Positions 27,335 to 36,246 are shown, numbered from the stretch's first letter. The stretch: DNA of 64,000 bases from Clostridiaceae bacterium BL-3 (GCA_902809985.1 CADDXC010000001.1:3038001-3102000), one strand, 5' to 3'. The notes: generated from the letters alone by a model not told the origin. Numbers and translations: made by a program.

Positions 27335-28249
27335 TTATTTATAAAAAACCTTTTTATCTTCATATCTGAATTGAAGCAGGGTTATGACAAACATAAGCAG
27401 AAACAAGACTATGGATTCAGCACTGGCGGCGCCAAATCTGCTGTTAAAAAACGCATTTCTATAAATGGAATATACAAGAACATTAGTGGCTTCGGCAGGC
27501 CCTCCCAGAGTCATTATATTTATCTGACCAAAAGTTTGAAATCCATTTATGATATTTATGATGAGTACAAAAAAAAGAGTTGGAGAAAGACAGGGCAGTA
27601 TTACATTTTTCAACCTTTGAAGATAATTTGCTCCATCTATTGATGCACTTTCTACTAGTTCTTTCGGTATATTTTGAAGACCGGAAGTTATAAAAATAAA
27701 ATTTATACAGGCATTTAGCCATACACCTACTATGGATACTGCTATAAATCCCCAGAAGGGACTTGTAAGCCAGCCAATACTCTTTCCCAGGAGAAAATTA
27801 ACAAAACCTATGCTTGGATTAAACAAAAGCATCCATATTATTGCCGCAGAAGCAGAGGATACTGCCATGGGTATGGCATACATAGTGCTGAAAAGTCCCT
27901 TGAACTTCAACTTGTTATCACATAAAAGTGCAAGCATAAGTCCAATGAGTATAGCTGGTATTGTAGTCACAATTACATATTTAAAAGTCACAACGACACT
28001 ATTTATAAAAGAGGGATCCCTAAATAAATCAATATAATTGGAGAAACCTGCAAAGGAGCTTGGCTCTCCCTGGGCATTAGTACTGAACAAACTTAAATAT
28101 ATAGTTTTAAAAAAAGGAAAATAGGTAAATCCCAAAAATATGACTATACATGGGATAATATACAGATAAGGTTCCACGATATTTATAATTTTTTTACTTT
28201 CAACGGTCTTATTCTGAATCAAACAAACTTGCTTTGATGCTTTTTCCAT
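27335..28249 (-). CDS. ugpA: Glycerol-3-phosphate ABC transporter permease
   Basis: A 304-residue CUT1-family inner-membrane permease with about six helices. It starts with a cytoplasmic tail, then VEPYLYIIPCIVIFLGFTYF. The EAA loop is KELVESASIDGANYLQRLKNVILPCLSPT, the ATPase contact. The C-terminus carries GGPAEATNVLVYSIYRNAF, typical of UgpA. It is the first gene of the ugp operon (GGAGGTAATTAA before the ATG) and partners the frameshifted UgpE. Confidence 0.9.
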   Translation of the reverse strand: MEKASKQVCLIQNKTVESKKIINIVEPYLYIIPCIVIFLGFTYFPFFKTIYLSLFSTNAQGEPSSFAGFSNYIDLFRDPSFINSVVVTFKYVIVTTIPAILIGLMLALLCDNKLKFKGLFSTMYAIPMAVSSASAAIIWMLLFNPSIGFVNFLLGKSIGWLTSPFWGFIAVSIVGVWLNACINFIFITSGLQNIPKELVESASIDGANYLQRLKNVILPCLSPTLFFVLIINIINGFQTFGQINIMTLGGPAEATNVLVYSIYRNAFFNSRFGAASAESIVLFLLMFVITLLQFRYEDKKVFYK

Positions 28250-28299
28250 TTAATTACCTCCATTAATTTTCTTTACGGATATATATTATCTCATCAATA

Positions 28300-28866
28300 T
28301 TAATAAAGGTTTATATTACGGTTAAATATATTTAACACATTGTTCTGGAAATAATTACAGCCTAAAAATAGAAGTATCAATTTAGCACATAACAGTCCAA
28401 GTATGGCTCCTGATATTATATCAGTGGGATAATGAACACAAAGGTATACCCTTGAAAACGCTATTAAAAATGCTATTAACAAAAATATTACCTTATATTC
28501 ACTGAACTGAGCTGACAAAACACCTGCTACTGCAAAGGAAGAAAAGGTATGACCTGATGGAAAGGAATAAGAAATGGGTCTTGAAATTAAAAGTTGAAGA
28601 TCATTTTTACAATTACAGGGCCTTATTCTTCTAACCAAGTGCTTCATTATTCCTTCTCCAAATATAGTACTTATAATTAAAGTAACCAATACCATAATTC
28701 CCGTTGTCTTATAATCCATGCACAGCATTAAATACAGAGCTATTGCAATCCAAAGTACTCCTCCATTTCCCAAAGCTGTAGTAAACATCATAGCTTTATC
28801 CACAGCTGGTCTGCGCATATTATCCTGTATGAATTCCAAAATAAAATCGTCGAACTTTTTTATCAA
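28300..28866 (-). CDS. PAP2-family phosphatase
   Basis: About 188 residues and five or six membrane segments. The three phosphatase motifs are present: KHLVRRIRPC, SFPSGHTFSSF and SRVYLCVHYPTDIISG. Such enzymes remove phosphate from undecaprenyl diphosphate or lipid phosphates at the outer face of the membrane. I favour TTG at 28864-28866 (AGAAGG six to eight bases upstream); an in-frame GTG lies nine bases earlier. It is upstream of the ugp operon on the same strand with a 50-bp gap. Confidence 0.85.
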   Translation of the reverse strand: MIKKFDDFILEFIQDNMRRPAVDKAMMFTTALGNGGVLWIAIALYLMLCMDYKTTGIMVLVTLIISTIFGEGIMKHLVRRIRPCNCKNDLQLLISRPISYSFPSGHTFSSFAVAGVLSAQFSEYKVIFLLIAFLIAFSRVYLCVHYPTDIISGAILGLLCAKLILLFLGCNYFQNNVLNIFNRNINLY

Positions 28867-29399
28867 AAGTATCACCTTCTATATTGGTTTTTTCATTATC
28901 ACCAATTTTATTTTATACAATCAATATTACTAAAAGATTAATAACACATTAAAAAGTCTTAATAATATTAACTTACCAATAAATTTTCATTATTTCAATA
29001 AAAAAATAAGGCATTGCGAACAGTCAATGTCTTATTTTTAAATTATAATTTTAAGGGGGTAATGCTACAAACTTTACTTACAGTATCTTCTGGAGGTTGC
29101 ACTTGAATTTACCGTGCCCTGCAACCACAGACACCTTTTGGTAATTACCAACATTTCCATTTATATGTTATGTTCAAATACATCATTTTCAATTTCGCTA
29201 AGATATTTCCTTAGGACACTTATTATTATATATGGTATTTGTTACGTCTTAATGTCATATTTATAAACTATTTGTGAACAATCAAGTATTTTTCTGGACT
29301 TAGATAGAGTTTCCAAACTGCAGCTGACTTTTGCTTTTTGTATCACCACAGCCCCGGCCGTGGTTTTTGTCATAGTTCACGATCTGGATTCTGTCGCAG
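28867..29399. other. Non-coding stretch at the left edge of the GC-rich island
   Basis: No credible gene. It contains the hairpin terminator at 29005-29036, an inverted repeat GGTTGCA (29095-29101) / TGCAACC (29120-29126), a perfect 14-base palindrome TTGGTAATTACCAA (29138-29151), and a GC-rich hairpin near 29352 (CCACAGCCCCGGCCGTGG followed by TTTTTG on the plus strand). Base composition changes from AT-rich to GC-richer across it, so it probably contains the left junction of a transferred segment. Confidence 0.5.
29005..29036. terminator. Terminator downstream of the hydroxylase island operon
   Basis: Stem AATAAG-CATTG / CAATG-CTTATT around an 8-base loop. The minus strand runs into TTTTTTTATTG and the plus strand into TTTTTAAA, so it can act in both directions. 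It is the first terminator met after the minus-strand operon that ends at 29400. Confidence 0.75.
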
Positions 29400-29780
29400 C
29401 TATTCTTTACATCTGCTTGCATAATCGCAAACTGCGTAGTTCAAAGCAAGCTCCGCCATGATGGCAAAGGATTGCTCAGCTTCAGACAGGGTGCCGTTGT
29501 CGCTTAACAGTTTTGCAATGGCATTACGCTGCGGCAGACCTGCCGTAACAACTGCTTTGCCCTTCATCAATTCACACAGTGCATTCATACATGCGTGAAG
29601 TATGGGCAACTTCGCGTCGGAAGAAAGATAACCAATTTCAGTAATAAGCTCCCGTTCCGTCTTAAAGCCCAATATAACTAGACGGTCATCTCCCTGCACG
29701 CAGCCGGTGCATTGCGCATCCGGCGGCATAATGTTCTCCATCTTTGCGTAAGCGGCAAGCTTTTCCGGAACTGTAGCCAT
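29400..29780 (-). CDS. NifU/IscU-like small scaffold protein (tentative)
   Basis: A 126-residue protein in the GC-rich operon. Cysteines occur in QCTGCVQGDD near residue 25, HACMNALCELMKGKAVV near residue 70 and the C-terminal YAVCDYASRCKE. The pattern of a Cys-Cys pair, then a Cys followed by a helix and LxxGK, recalls Fe-S scaffold proteins of the NifU N-terminal type. Similarity is by pattern only. It is the last gene of the hydroxylase operon, right after the NifX-like gene, so a role in metal-cofactor handling for the hydroxylase is a reasonable inference. Confidence 0.5.
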   Translation of the reverse strand: MATVPEKLAAYAKMENIMPPDAQCTGCVQGDDRLVILGFKTERELITEIGYLSSDAKLPILHACMNALCELMKGKAVVTAGLPQRNAIAKLLSDNGTLSEAEQSFAIMAELALNYAVCDYASRCKE

Positions 29781-29794
29781 AGAGAAATCCCCCC

Positions 29795-30160
29795 TTATAT
29801 TTCGGTTTCATGAGCACAGGGCGAATAATGTCCTGCAAAAAAAGCACGACCTGTATCTGGCTCACAGTTTAATTTGTTTTCAATAAAGTGTTGTACCGCA
29901 CGTCTGGCATTTCCATAAACGCCTGCAAATACAGCTACACCAGCTACTGCCATATCACGACGCGTCTGGTTCTGCAGCATACCGCAGAGAACGGCATCCA
30001 CCTGATGGGAACGCAGCTGGCGACTCAAATTTGCTTCGGGTTCATGGTCAGTAATGCTGATGATGGTTTTGCCATCAACATTAAAAACTTGATAGAACGG
30101 AGCATTTTCCAGTGTCAAACTAATGGAATCCTTATTGATCGGTACTGCGATTTTGCTCAT
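29795..30160 (-). CDS. NifX/NifB-C-type FeMo-co-binding-fold protein
   Basis: A 121-residue protein of the dinitrogenase iron-molybdenum cofactor biosynthesis fold. The start is KIAVPINKDSISLTLENAP, then FYQVFNVDGKTIIS, the helix LSRQLRSHQVDAVLCGML, and AGVAVFAGVYGNARRAVQHF. The C-terminus ends in a Cys/His-containing HYSPCAHETEI. Such proteins bind metal clusters or regulate cofactor assembly, and also occur outside nitrogen fixers. The ATG (after GGAGGATGCC) lies inside the end of the upstream SpoVA-like gene (29-base overlap), indicating coupling. Confidence 0.65.
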   Translation of the reverse strand: MSKIAVPINKDSISLTLENAPFYQVFNVDGKTIISITDHEPEANLSRQLRSHQVDAVLCGMLQNQTRRDMAVAGVAVFAGVYGNARRAVQHFIENKLNCEPDTGRAFFAGHYSPCAHETEI

Positions 30161-30602
30161 GGCATCCTCCTTCAGACAACATCAGGTCGTCCGGCGTTTT
30201 ATCATGCCTGACGTTCTGCAAAACGTCACTGTTTTTTTGACTTTTGTCAGACGCCGGAATGGCTTCAGAAAATTTTTTAAAAAGCGTACTCCCACAGGCA
30301 GCGCCTAAAGCGATCAGAATGATGTTCAACAGTCCAACCAGAATCAACGGTGTCACCGAACCGGTCTTGACCAGGGCGGCGCCTGCACTGTAAGCTGCGT
30401 TACCACAGCCCAGCGCAGTTACGCTCACACCGCCGGCGCCAAGACTATTTAAAAAATCAATTACGCCGAGTTTAGTCAGAACGCCTCCGCCGATGGCTAT
30501 CAGCAGGATTGCCACAAGAGGAAAAGATATTTTGATTTCTGTCAGAAATTGTGTCAGCGCACAAATGAGTCCGCCAATCAAAAATGCATACAAAAAAGCC
30601 AT
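30132..30602 (-). CDS. SpoVAE-like membrane protein
   Basis: A 156-residue protein of the SpoVAC/SpoVAE family with four predicted membrane helices. It begins FLYAFLIGGLICALTQFLTE, the characteristic start of SpoVAE. It then has a GAGGVSVTALGCGNAAYSAG segment in the place of the family's GAGATVPLTGFGN loop. SpoVA proteins move dipicolinate into spores and out on germination. This copy is not in a spoVA operon: it sits with a second SpoVA-like gene and a molybdenum hydroxylase. It has an unusual ~40-residue polar C-terminal tail (containing DKSQKNSDVLQNV) that overlaps the next gene. Confidence 0.65.
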   Translation of the reverse strand: MAFLYAFLIGGLICALTQFLTEIKISFPLVAILLIAIGGGVLTKLGVIDFLNSLGAGGVSVTALGCGNAAYSAGAALVKTGSVTPLILVGLLNIILIALGAACGSTLFKKFSEAIPASDKSQKNSDVLQNVRHDKTPDDLMLSEGGCHEQNRSTDQ

Positions 30603-30614
30603 GATTCACCCTCC

Positions 30615-30992
30615 TTAGCACAACAGCAGGCCAAGTATGAATGCAATGACAAATCCTGTGCCCAAGATCTTCAATACATTCCAAAAGCCTACAATGAAAG
30701 CCTTCTCTAATTTTGCACCGGCCTTTTGCGCAGCCGCCGCTGAGGTAGCAGCGCCAAACATCAGTCCGCAAACTGGAATTGCGGCGCCGCTATCACCGAA
30801 CTCGGCAACCTTAAAGTAGAAACCGTTTGCAATTATTACCACAGCGATAATACCAAAAGCGAGAATACTTACCATAATAACCATAGTTGCATCGGAAATA
30901 AATATTGCGAACAAGGCAATCAGTAACTGACCGATCAAGCCAAAACAGCCACCTACCAAAAATGCTTTCAGAATTTTCCGTATAGCAGTCAA
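30615..30992 (-). CDS. SpoVAC-like membrane protein
   Basis: A 125-residue, four-helix membrane protein. It begins ILKAFLVGGCFGLIGQLLIALF and has GDSGAAIPVCGLMFGAATSAAAA in the position of the SpoVA signature loop, ending VIAFILGLLLC. It is paired with the SpoVAE-like gene 12 bp downstream, as SpoVAC and SpoVAE are paired in true spoVA operons. Placement directly after the hydroxylase genes suggests a transport or channel role for the hydroxylase substrate or product (possibly a heterocyclic carboxylate) rather than sporulation. That substrate link is inference. Confidence 0.62.
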   Translation of the reverse strand: MTAIRKILKAFLVGGCFGLIGQLLIALFAIFISDATMVIMVSILAFGIIAVVIIANGFYFKVAEFGDSGAAIPVCGLMFGAATSAAAAQKAGAKLEKAFIVGFWNVLKILGTGFVIAFILGLLLC

Positions 30993-31065
30993 CTTCTTAC
31001 CTCCTTTATTCTATCATGAAAGCTGTCCCGAGGACAGCGTAATCCATCAGGGACAGTAAACAACT

Positions 31066-33429
31066 TTACAGTAACGCTTCCACGAAACGACTGACGATGG
31101 CCCGCGCCGTATTGACCTTGTAGTGGTTCATGGACATGGGGATGACATCCTTCACGGCCAAAGCACCTGCTTCTTCTGCCAATTCCCGGCTGAGCGTCTT
31201 ACCCTTCAGCAGTTCCTCCACTTCATCCAGCTTGACTGGAATCGGCGCTACGCCGCCCATGACCAGCGATACATCCACAAGCTTGCCGTCCTCCAGCTTA
31301 TATGCATAAGCCAGGCTGACCAGAGCAAAATCTATGGCTTCACGGATGCGCATCTTTTCATAGCCTGTCACATAATCGGGTCTGTCAGGTAACTTCACCG
31401 CGGTGACAAGTTCATCCTGATCCAACATATCGTAGGCCTTTAACTTGGTCGTGAAGAAGTCGCGTGCTGCGATTTCCTTTTTTGTGGTAATCACTTTGCC
31501 GTCCAACGCAACCAGCACAGGGGAAATGTCGGAAGCGTTGACGCTGTAGCAGCCACAGTTCATGCAACGTCCTGCCTCAGCCTGCGCCTCTTCCAGGCTT
31601 AGAGACGAGGCATCCTCGTCTGTCAGTGAACGTTCACCCAAAGCATGTTCAGTAAGCTTTTTGCTCTCCGTCTTTTTGATGCCGTTTATATCGTAGGAGA
31701 GGAAGGCCTTGCTTTCAGCGGGGGCTTCCACTGGATAACCCATTTTCTTGCTCATGGTTTTTGCCGCTATACCACCTGAGCAAATAGCGCGAATGGCAAT
31801 GTCGGGACCGGTGACTGCATCGCCGCCTGCAAAGATTTTGTCGTTCTTTGTCTGATATGTCTCCATGTCAACATCAAACAATCCACGAGCCGTCTTGAGC
31901 TGCGCACCAAACTTGTCACCCAGAAAGCTGGTATCCACACGCTGACCGGTAGCCAGAATGATGGTAGTCGCATCAAATACACAGGTCTCGTTCTCATCAT
32001 AGACAGGACTGAAACGATGCTCCTCATTGAAGACGGATACGCACCTCATAGATTCCAGGCCAATCACTTTTCCGTCATCATCAGTTACAACCCCCTTCAA
32101 TCCCCAGCCGTTGAAGATTTCAACACCTTCCTCCTTTGCAAGGGCGATCTCTTCCGCTGTCGCGGGCATTTCCTTTTCCTGCTCCAGACAGACCAGACAG
32201 ACATGCTTTGCACCCATGCGCTTCGCCGTCAGCGCCACGTCCATAGCCACGTTACCACCGCCGCAGACCAGAACATCATTGTCGATAGCTTTCTTCAGGA
32301 AGGTATTGACCTCTACCAAAAAGTTCAGGCCGAACTCAGTCAGTTCCTCTCCCTGAATGCCAAGTATAGGCTGCTTCCATGCGCCGGTGCCAAAATAAAT
32401 ACTGTCATAATCCGTCACCAGCTCATCCATGCTGATGTCCTTGCCAATGGTAGTATTCATGATGAACTTCACACCCATATTGGCAACAGCCTGTACATAG
32501 CCCTCAACAATACTCTTTGGCAGACGATAATGAGGAATACCGTAATACAGTACACCGCCGGCCTTCTCATGGGTATCGAACACAGTTACGCTATGTCCCT
32601 GAGAGCGCAGGAAGTAAGCGGCAGTCAGGCCACCGGGACCTGCGCCGACAACGGCTACCCGCTTGCCGGTTTCCCTGGTGGGTTTCACATAGAATCTATC
32701 GACATTTTTGAGAATGTAATCACCCAGAGTGCGTTCAACACAATGGATACCTACATTCTCGCCGTACTGACACTGGTTGCAGTTGTCCTGGCAGGGATGC
32801 GGGCAGATACGGGCAGTACACATGGGCATAGGGTTCACCCTCAGAATAATCCTTGCGGCCTCATCCCAGTTACCCTTGCGAATCTGCTCCATATAGGCCG
32901 GAATATCGATGCCGGCCGGACAGCCCTTGCCGCAGGGATTCACATGCGTCTTCATGCCGCCATAGATAGAGTGATAGCGGTTTTCTCCCTGCAATGCATA
33001 ACAAGTTGCGCCGCCCTTGCGGGAGCAGTCCATGCGCCCACCGATTTCATGCGGATAGCGATAATACCAGCAGCGTACATCCTGGCAGATATTTCCGCCA
33101 ATAGTGCCGACATTGCGAATCAAAGGCGTGGCTACAGAATGGGCAGCATCAGCCAGAGCCTTTGCGCTACGCTGAAGAACAGGAGACTCAGCAACATCGG
33201 TCAACCTGGTCAAAGCCTTAACCGTAATACTCCCCTCATTTTCCACAATACCCGCAGCATCAGGAATTGTCTTAAGGTCGACAACACTTGCGGGGCTTTC
33301 GTTCAGAATGGCATGCTTATAAACATTAATCAGATCCGTCCCGCCGGCCAAAATATCAGCATTTCCCCTGGCCAGCATTGCGGAGGCTTCTCCAAATGAA
33401 GTTACACTCGTATATTCAAATTGTCTCAT
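31066..33429 (-). CDS. Molybdenum hydroxylase FAD subunit with inserted GltD-like module
   Basis: A 787-residue chimera. Residues 1-115 are a CO-dehydrogenase/xanthine-dehydrogenase FAD domain (ILAGGTDLINVYK, then NVGTIGGNICQDVRC). Cysteines at about 120, 135 and 143 mimic the extra 4Fe-4S site of 4-hydroxybenzoyl-CoA reductase beta subunits, with Tyr near 152 where a fourth ligand would fall. From about 160 to 640 comes a complete GltD-like NAD(P)H oxidoreductase: CGKGCPAGIDIP, CTARICPHPCQDNC, VAVVGAGPGGLTAAYF, VLVCGGGNVAMDVALTAKR, FAGGDAVTGPD. After CMNCGCYSV the hydroxylase subunit resumes with its C-terminal domain (YEKMRIREAIDFALVSLAYA, VMGGVAPIPVKL). It lies between the SpoVA-like and molybdopterin-subunit genes. 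Confidence 0.85.
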   Translation of the reverse strand: MRQFEYTSVTSFGEASAMLARGNADILAGGTDLINVYKHAILNESPASVVDLKTIPDAAGIVENEGSITVKALTRLTDVAESPVLQRSAKALADAAHSVATPLIRNVGTIGGNICQDVRCWYYRYPHEIGGRMDCSRKGGATCYALQGENRYHSIYGGMKTHVNPCGKGCPAGIDIPAYMEQIRKGNWDEAARIILRVNPMPMCTARICPHPCQDNCNQCQYGENVGIHCVERTLGDYILKNVDRFYVKPTRETGKRVAVVGAGPGGLTAAYFLRSQGHSVTVFDTHEKAGGVLYYGIPHYRLPKSIVEGYVQAVANMGVKFIMNTTIGKDISMDELVTDYDSIYFGTGAWKQPILGIQGEELTEFGLNFLVEVNTFLKKAIDNDVLVCGGGNVAMDVALTAKRMGAKHVCLVCLEQEKEMPATAEEIALAKEEGVEIFNGWGLKGVVTDDDGKVIGLESMRCVSVFNEEHRFSPVYDENETCVFDATTIILATGQRVDTSFLGDKFGAQLKTARGLFDVDMETYQTKNDKIFAGGDAVTGPDIAIRAICSGGIAAKTMSKKMGYPVEAPAESKAFLSYDINGIKKTESKKLTEHALGERSLTDEDASSLSLEEAQAEAGRCMNCGCYSVNASDISPVLVALDGKVITTKKEIAARDFFTTKLKAYDMLDQDELVTAVKLPDRPDYVTGYEKMRIREAIDFALVSLAYAYKLEDGKLVDVSLVMGGVAPIPVKLDEVEELLKGKTLSRELAEEAGALAVKDVIPMSMNHYKVNTARAIVSRFVEALL

Positions 33430-33441
33430 GATTTATCCTCC

Positions 33442-35733
33442 TTACAGTTTGCCCAGGGCCTTGAGAATGCCCTCGCGGCTTGCTGGATACTCGCAGTAAT
33501 CAACGCCAATGGCGTTGGAAATAGCCATCATCATCGCGGCGGGACCGGGAGCTCCTGAGATTTCGCCGAGGCCGACAGCCTTCCAGCGGGAAACTTCAGG
33601 CAGCGATTCCTCAATCACGATGTCCATCGGCGGAAAGGCGTTAAAGGGACGCCACTTGTAATCGATAAGATTGCCTGTTAGGAGACGGCCATTCTTTTTA
33701 TCAAGGACGTTTTCCTCCATCAAACCGGTGTCCGCGGCTGCGGCACCAAATCCTCCCTGAAACTGCATCTCAAGTGTGGCTGGATCGATAACCTGTCCGA
33801 CGTCGGAGCCAACAGCCACGTCAACAAGCTTAGCTTCGCCGGTTTCCAGATCTATCTCAACCTCGGCAAAATAGATGCAGTAGTTGGACTTGGTATAATC
33901 ATGATAGTACTTGCCAATGCCGTGCGCCTGATAGGCAAACGGAACAACCTCATTCCAGCGCCATCTCTTTTCGGGGCGGTGCCTGTAGAAAATCATACTG
34001 TCATGTGTATCCAAATCCTCCGGAGAGGCGTGCAGCTTCTCGGCTGCCTCTTCAAGCAGCTGACGGCGGGCGTCCTCCGCCGCACGTGTAACGGCAGTAA
34101 CGCTAGTTATAGTTCCACGTGATCCTGCAGGGCCCTGCCCATAGCCGCTGTTTTCCGTGTTTTCTTCAACAACGTAGACTTTTTCGATCTCCATATCCAT
34201 AACTTCGGCAACAATCTTTCTGAGGTTGCTGCGCTGGCCGCAGCCCTGTTCGGCAACATCGGTATGAATATATGCACAGCCCTGGAACGGATCGAGGCGG
34301 ACATAAGCAACACAATCATCTTCACCGACGTCGGCATTTCCATGACAGGAAACGCCAACGCCATAGGCCTTGTTGCCCACGACTTTAGTCGGCTTCATCC
34401 AGCCTTTCCATTTGTCCTTCCAGCCGAACCTCTTCTCCGTGGAATAGGTAACCGGTGCGTAGTCCTGCTCGCGGCATTCGTACCATAACTTATTACGCCA
34501 ATACCAACCGTCGCCGGTCTGAGCAAAGTTTTTTGCAATGAAATCAACAGGATCAAGCCCTGCCTTGCGAACCAGACGCATAACAACGGGCATCATGGCA
34601 CACTTGATCTCCTGACCACCGAAGCCACGCACCGGGCCTGTCATAACATGGTTTGTGAAAACCATTTTGCCGTCCAAATCCCAGTTCTTGCACTTGCCCA
34701 GAGCGATCTGTGCTTCCCCGAGACCGACACCCATCTGCCACTGTCCGCAGGAATTATATGCGCCGCAGTTTAGATAAACATCGCCTTTGACCGCATGTAC
34801 ATAGCCGTCCTTTAAGCCAACCTTAATCTTCATGTACATACCGATGCGCACATCGAAGGCAGTAAGCTGTTCACTCTTGGTTAAGCACACTTTGCAGGGA
34901 CGCCCTGGGTTTGCGACCGCCATGATGGCAGCATACTGCGTCGGCGTGGCCATAGGGGCCTTATTGCCAAAGCCGCCGCCAACATTGAAAACTGTGGTGT
35001 CGTTGGGCATACCGTCCTGCAGAATCATAGCGTTCAGACGATAGCCGTGGGGCGTCTGGGTCGTGGCCCATGCCTTCATTCTGTTATGCCTGCTGTCATA
35101 CTTGAAAACAGTAATCGGGGGCTCCATAGCAGCAGGAGAGCCAAGAGAGTTGTAATCCGCCTCGCTCTCATCTACAAAATCACATTCCTCAAAGGCTTTG
35201 TCCACGTCACCGCGTTTGAGATGCATCATCATATCCTCACCTACAAAGGGGACAACGGGCCACACGATATTACCACGCGGGAACGCCTTGGGATGCACTT
35301 TTGGCGCATCCGGCCTAATAGCTTTTTTAATGTCAAAAACAGGGGTACGCTGCTCATACTCGATTTCAATCAAATCAAGCGCACGCTCTGCAATGTTTGG
35401 ATCTTCCGCCGCGACCAGTGCGACAGCATCACCAACATAGCAGCCGTAATCGTGCAGAACCGGAACCAGCGGCGGCATGTTAAGTCCCCAATTTTTACAG
35501 ATTTCAGGCATATTGCCATAATACATGACATTGGCAACGCCGGGATATGCCTCGGCCTTGCTGATATCAATCTTCTTGATTTTCGCACTCGGATATGGAC
35601 ACTTGAGCGCTTTCACATAAAGCATATCCTTCATTTTGAAATCGTCCAGATAAATAGTCTTGCCTGTGACAATTTCTTTCGCTTCCATACGCTCTGTATT
35701 CTTGCCTATGTAGCGATACTCAATCTTGCTCAT
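33442..35733 (-). CDS. Xanthine-dehydrogenase-family molybdopterin-binding subunit
   Basis: A 763-residue large subunit of a molybdenum hydroxylase. Motifs are VFNVGGGFGNKAPM, MTGPVRGFGGQEIK, DVAEQGCGQRSN, GQGPAGSRGTITSVTAVTRA, and near the C-terminus VGLGEISGAPGPAAMMMAISNAIG with the catalytic-type Glu. It hydroxylates an aromatic heterocycle or aldehyde with water as oxygen donor, using molybdopterin. The substrate (purine, nicotinate-like, or other) cannot be told from sequence. It is encoded between the 2Fe-2S and FAD subunits in the GC-rich operon. Confidence 0.88.
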   Translation of the reverse strand: MSKIEYRYIGKNTERMEAKEIVTGKTIYLDDFKMKDMLYVKALKCPYPSAKIKKIDISKAEAYPGVANVMYYGNMPEICKNWGLNMPPLVPVLHDYGCYVGDAVALVAAEDPNIAERALDLIEIEYEQRTPVFDIKKAIRPDAPKVHPKAFPRGNIVWPVVPFVGEDMMMHLKRGDVDKAFEECDFVDESEADYNSLGSPAAMEPPITVFKYDSRHNRMKAWATTQTPHGYRLNAMILQDGMPNDTTVFNVGGGFGNKAPMATPTQYAAIMAVANPGRPCKVCLTKSEQLTAFDVRIGMYMKIKVGLKDGYVHAVKGDVYLNCGAYNSCGQWQMGVGLGEAQIALGKCKNWDLDGKMVFTNHVMTGPVRGFGGQEIKCAMMPVVMRLVRKAGLDPVDFIAKNFAQTGDGWYWRNKLWYECREQDYAPVTYSTEKRFGWKDKWKGWMKPTKVVGNKAYGVGVSCHGNADVGEDDCVAYVRLDPFQGCAYIHTDVAEQGCGQRSNLRKIVAEVMDMEIEKVYVVEENTENSGYGQGPAGSRGTITSVTAVTRAAEDARRQLLEEAAEKLHASPEDLDTHDSMIFYRHRPEKRWRWNEVVPFAYQAHGIGKYYHDYTKSNYCIYFAEVEIDLETGEAKLVDVAVGSDVGQVIDPATLEMQFQGGFGAAAADTGLMEENVLDKKNGRLLTGNLIDYKWRPFNAFPPMDIVIEESLPEVSRWKAVGLGEISGAPGPAAMMMAISNAIGVDYCEYPASREGILKALGKL

Positions 35734-35745
35734 TTCGTTCCTCCT

Positions 35746-36246
35746 TTACGCATTTTGCTTCATATACAGCTCTGCTGCATTAAAGACATGATACTGACTT
35801 ATACATCGACACATGTTGCCGGAAAGCGCTTCACCAATTTCTTCCCTACTGGGATGCGGGTTGTTGATAAAGAGCCCTTTAAGCGCCATAATGATACCGG
35901 GCGTACAATAACCGCACTGAAAGGCATACTTGTCGATGAACGCCTGCTGTAGCGGGTCAAGTTCACCGGTCTTGGGATCATGTAGGCCTTCAATTGTTAC
36001 GACGTCAGCGCCGTCACAGGCGGCAGTCAGAATCTGACAGCTGGGCACGGCCACATCATTCATCAGCACCGTGCAGCATCCACACGCTCCCTGACCGCAG
36101 GCCAGTTTCGTACCTGTCAGATTCAGACGCTCTCGCAGCGTTTCGCACAGTGTTTCCTCATCGGGAATGATCCCGTACCCATCGTCATGTCCGATGTGGA
36201 ATACTTCTTTTTTGCCATTGATAATCATCCGAATGGTTTTGCTCAT
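35746..36246 (-). CDS. Molybdenum hydroxylase 2Fe-2S subunit
   Basis: A 166-residue electron-transfer subunit with two [2Fe-2S] clusters. The plant-type site is CGQGACGCCTVLMNDVAVPSC, shown as CGQGACGCC plus a later Cys. The helical site is FQCGYCTPG with MCRCISQYHVF. It passes electrons from the molybdenum centre to the FAD subunit. I place the start at ATG 36244-36246 with GGTGGAG six bases upstream. It is the first gene of the operon, divergent from the PucR-type regulator. Confidence 0.9.
   Translation of the reverse strand: MSKTIRMIINGKKEVFHIGHDDGYGIIPDEETLCETLRERLNLTGTKLACGQGACGCCTVLMNDVAVPSCQILTAACDGADVVTIEGLHDPKTGELDPLQQAFIDKYAFQCGYCTPGIIMALKGLFINNPHPSREEIGEALSGNMCRCISQYHVFNAAELYMKQNA

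Noticed and set aside
28981-29400. A sigma-54 promoter, because of GGCACG-like bases on the minus strand near 29113
   Set aside because: The GC doublet expected 12 bases after the GG is missing.
32017-33399. A 460-codon open frame antisense to the hydroxylase FAD subunit
   Set aside because: It is a by-product of GC-rich codon use in the real minus-strand gene, which has clear motifs; the antisense product has none and no ribosome site.
35047-35952. A 301-codon plus-strand frame across the molybdopterin and 2Fe-2S subunit genes
   Set aside because: It overlaps two genes with strong family motifs on the other strand and shows no recognisable domain.
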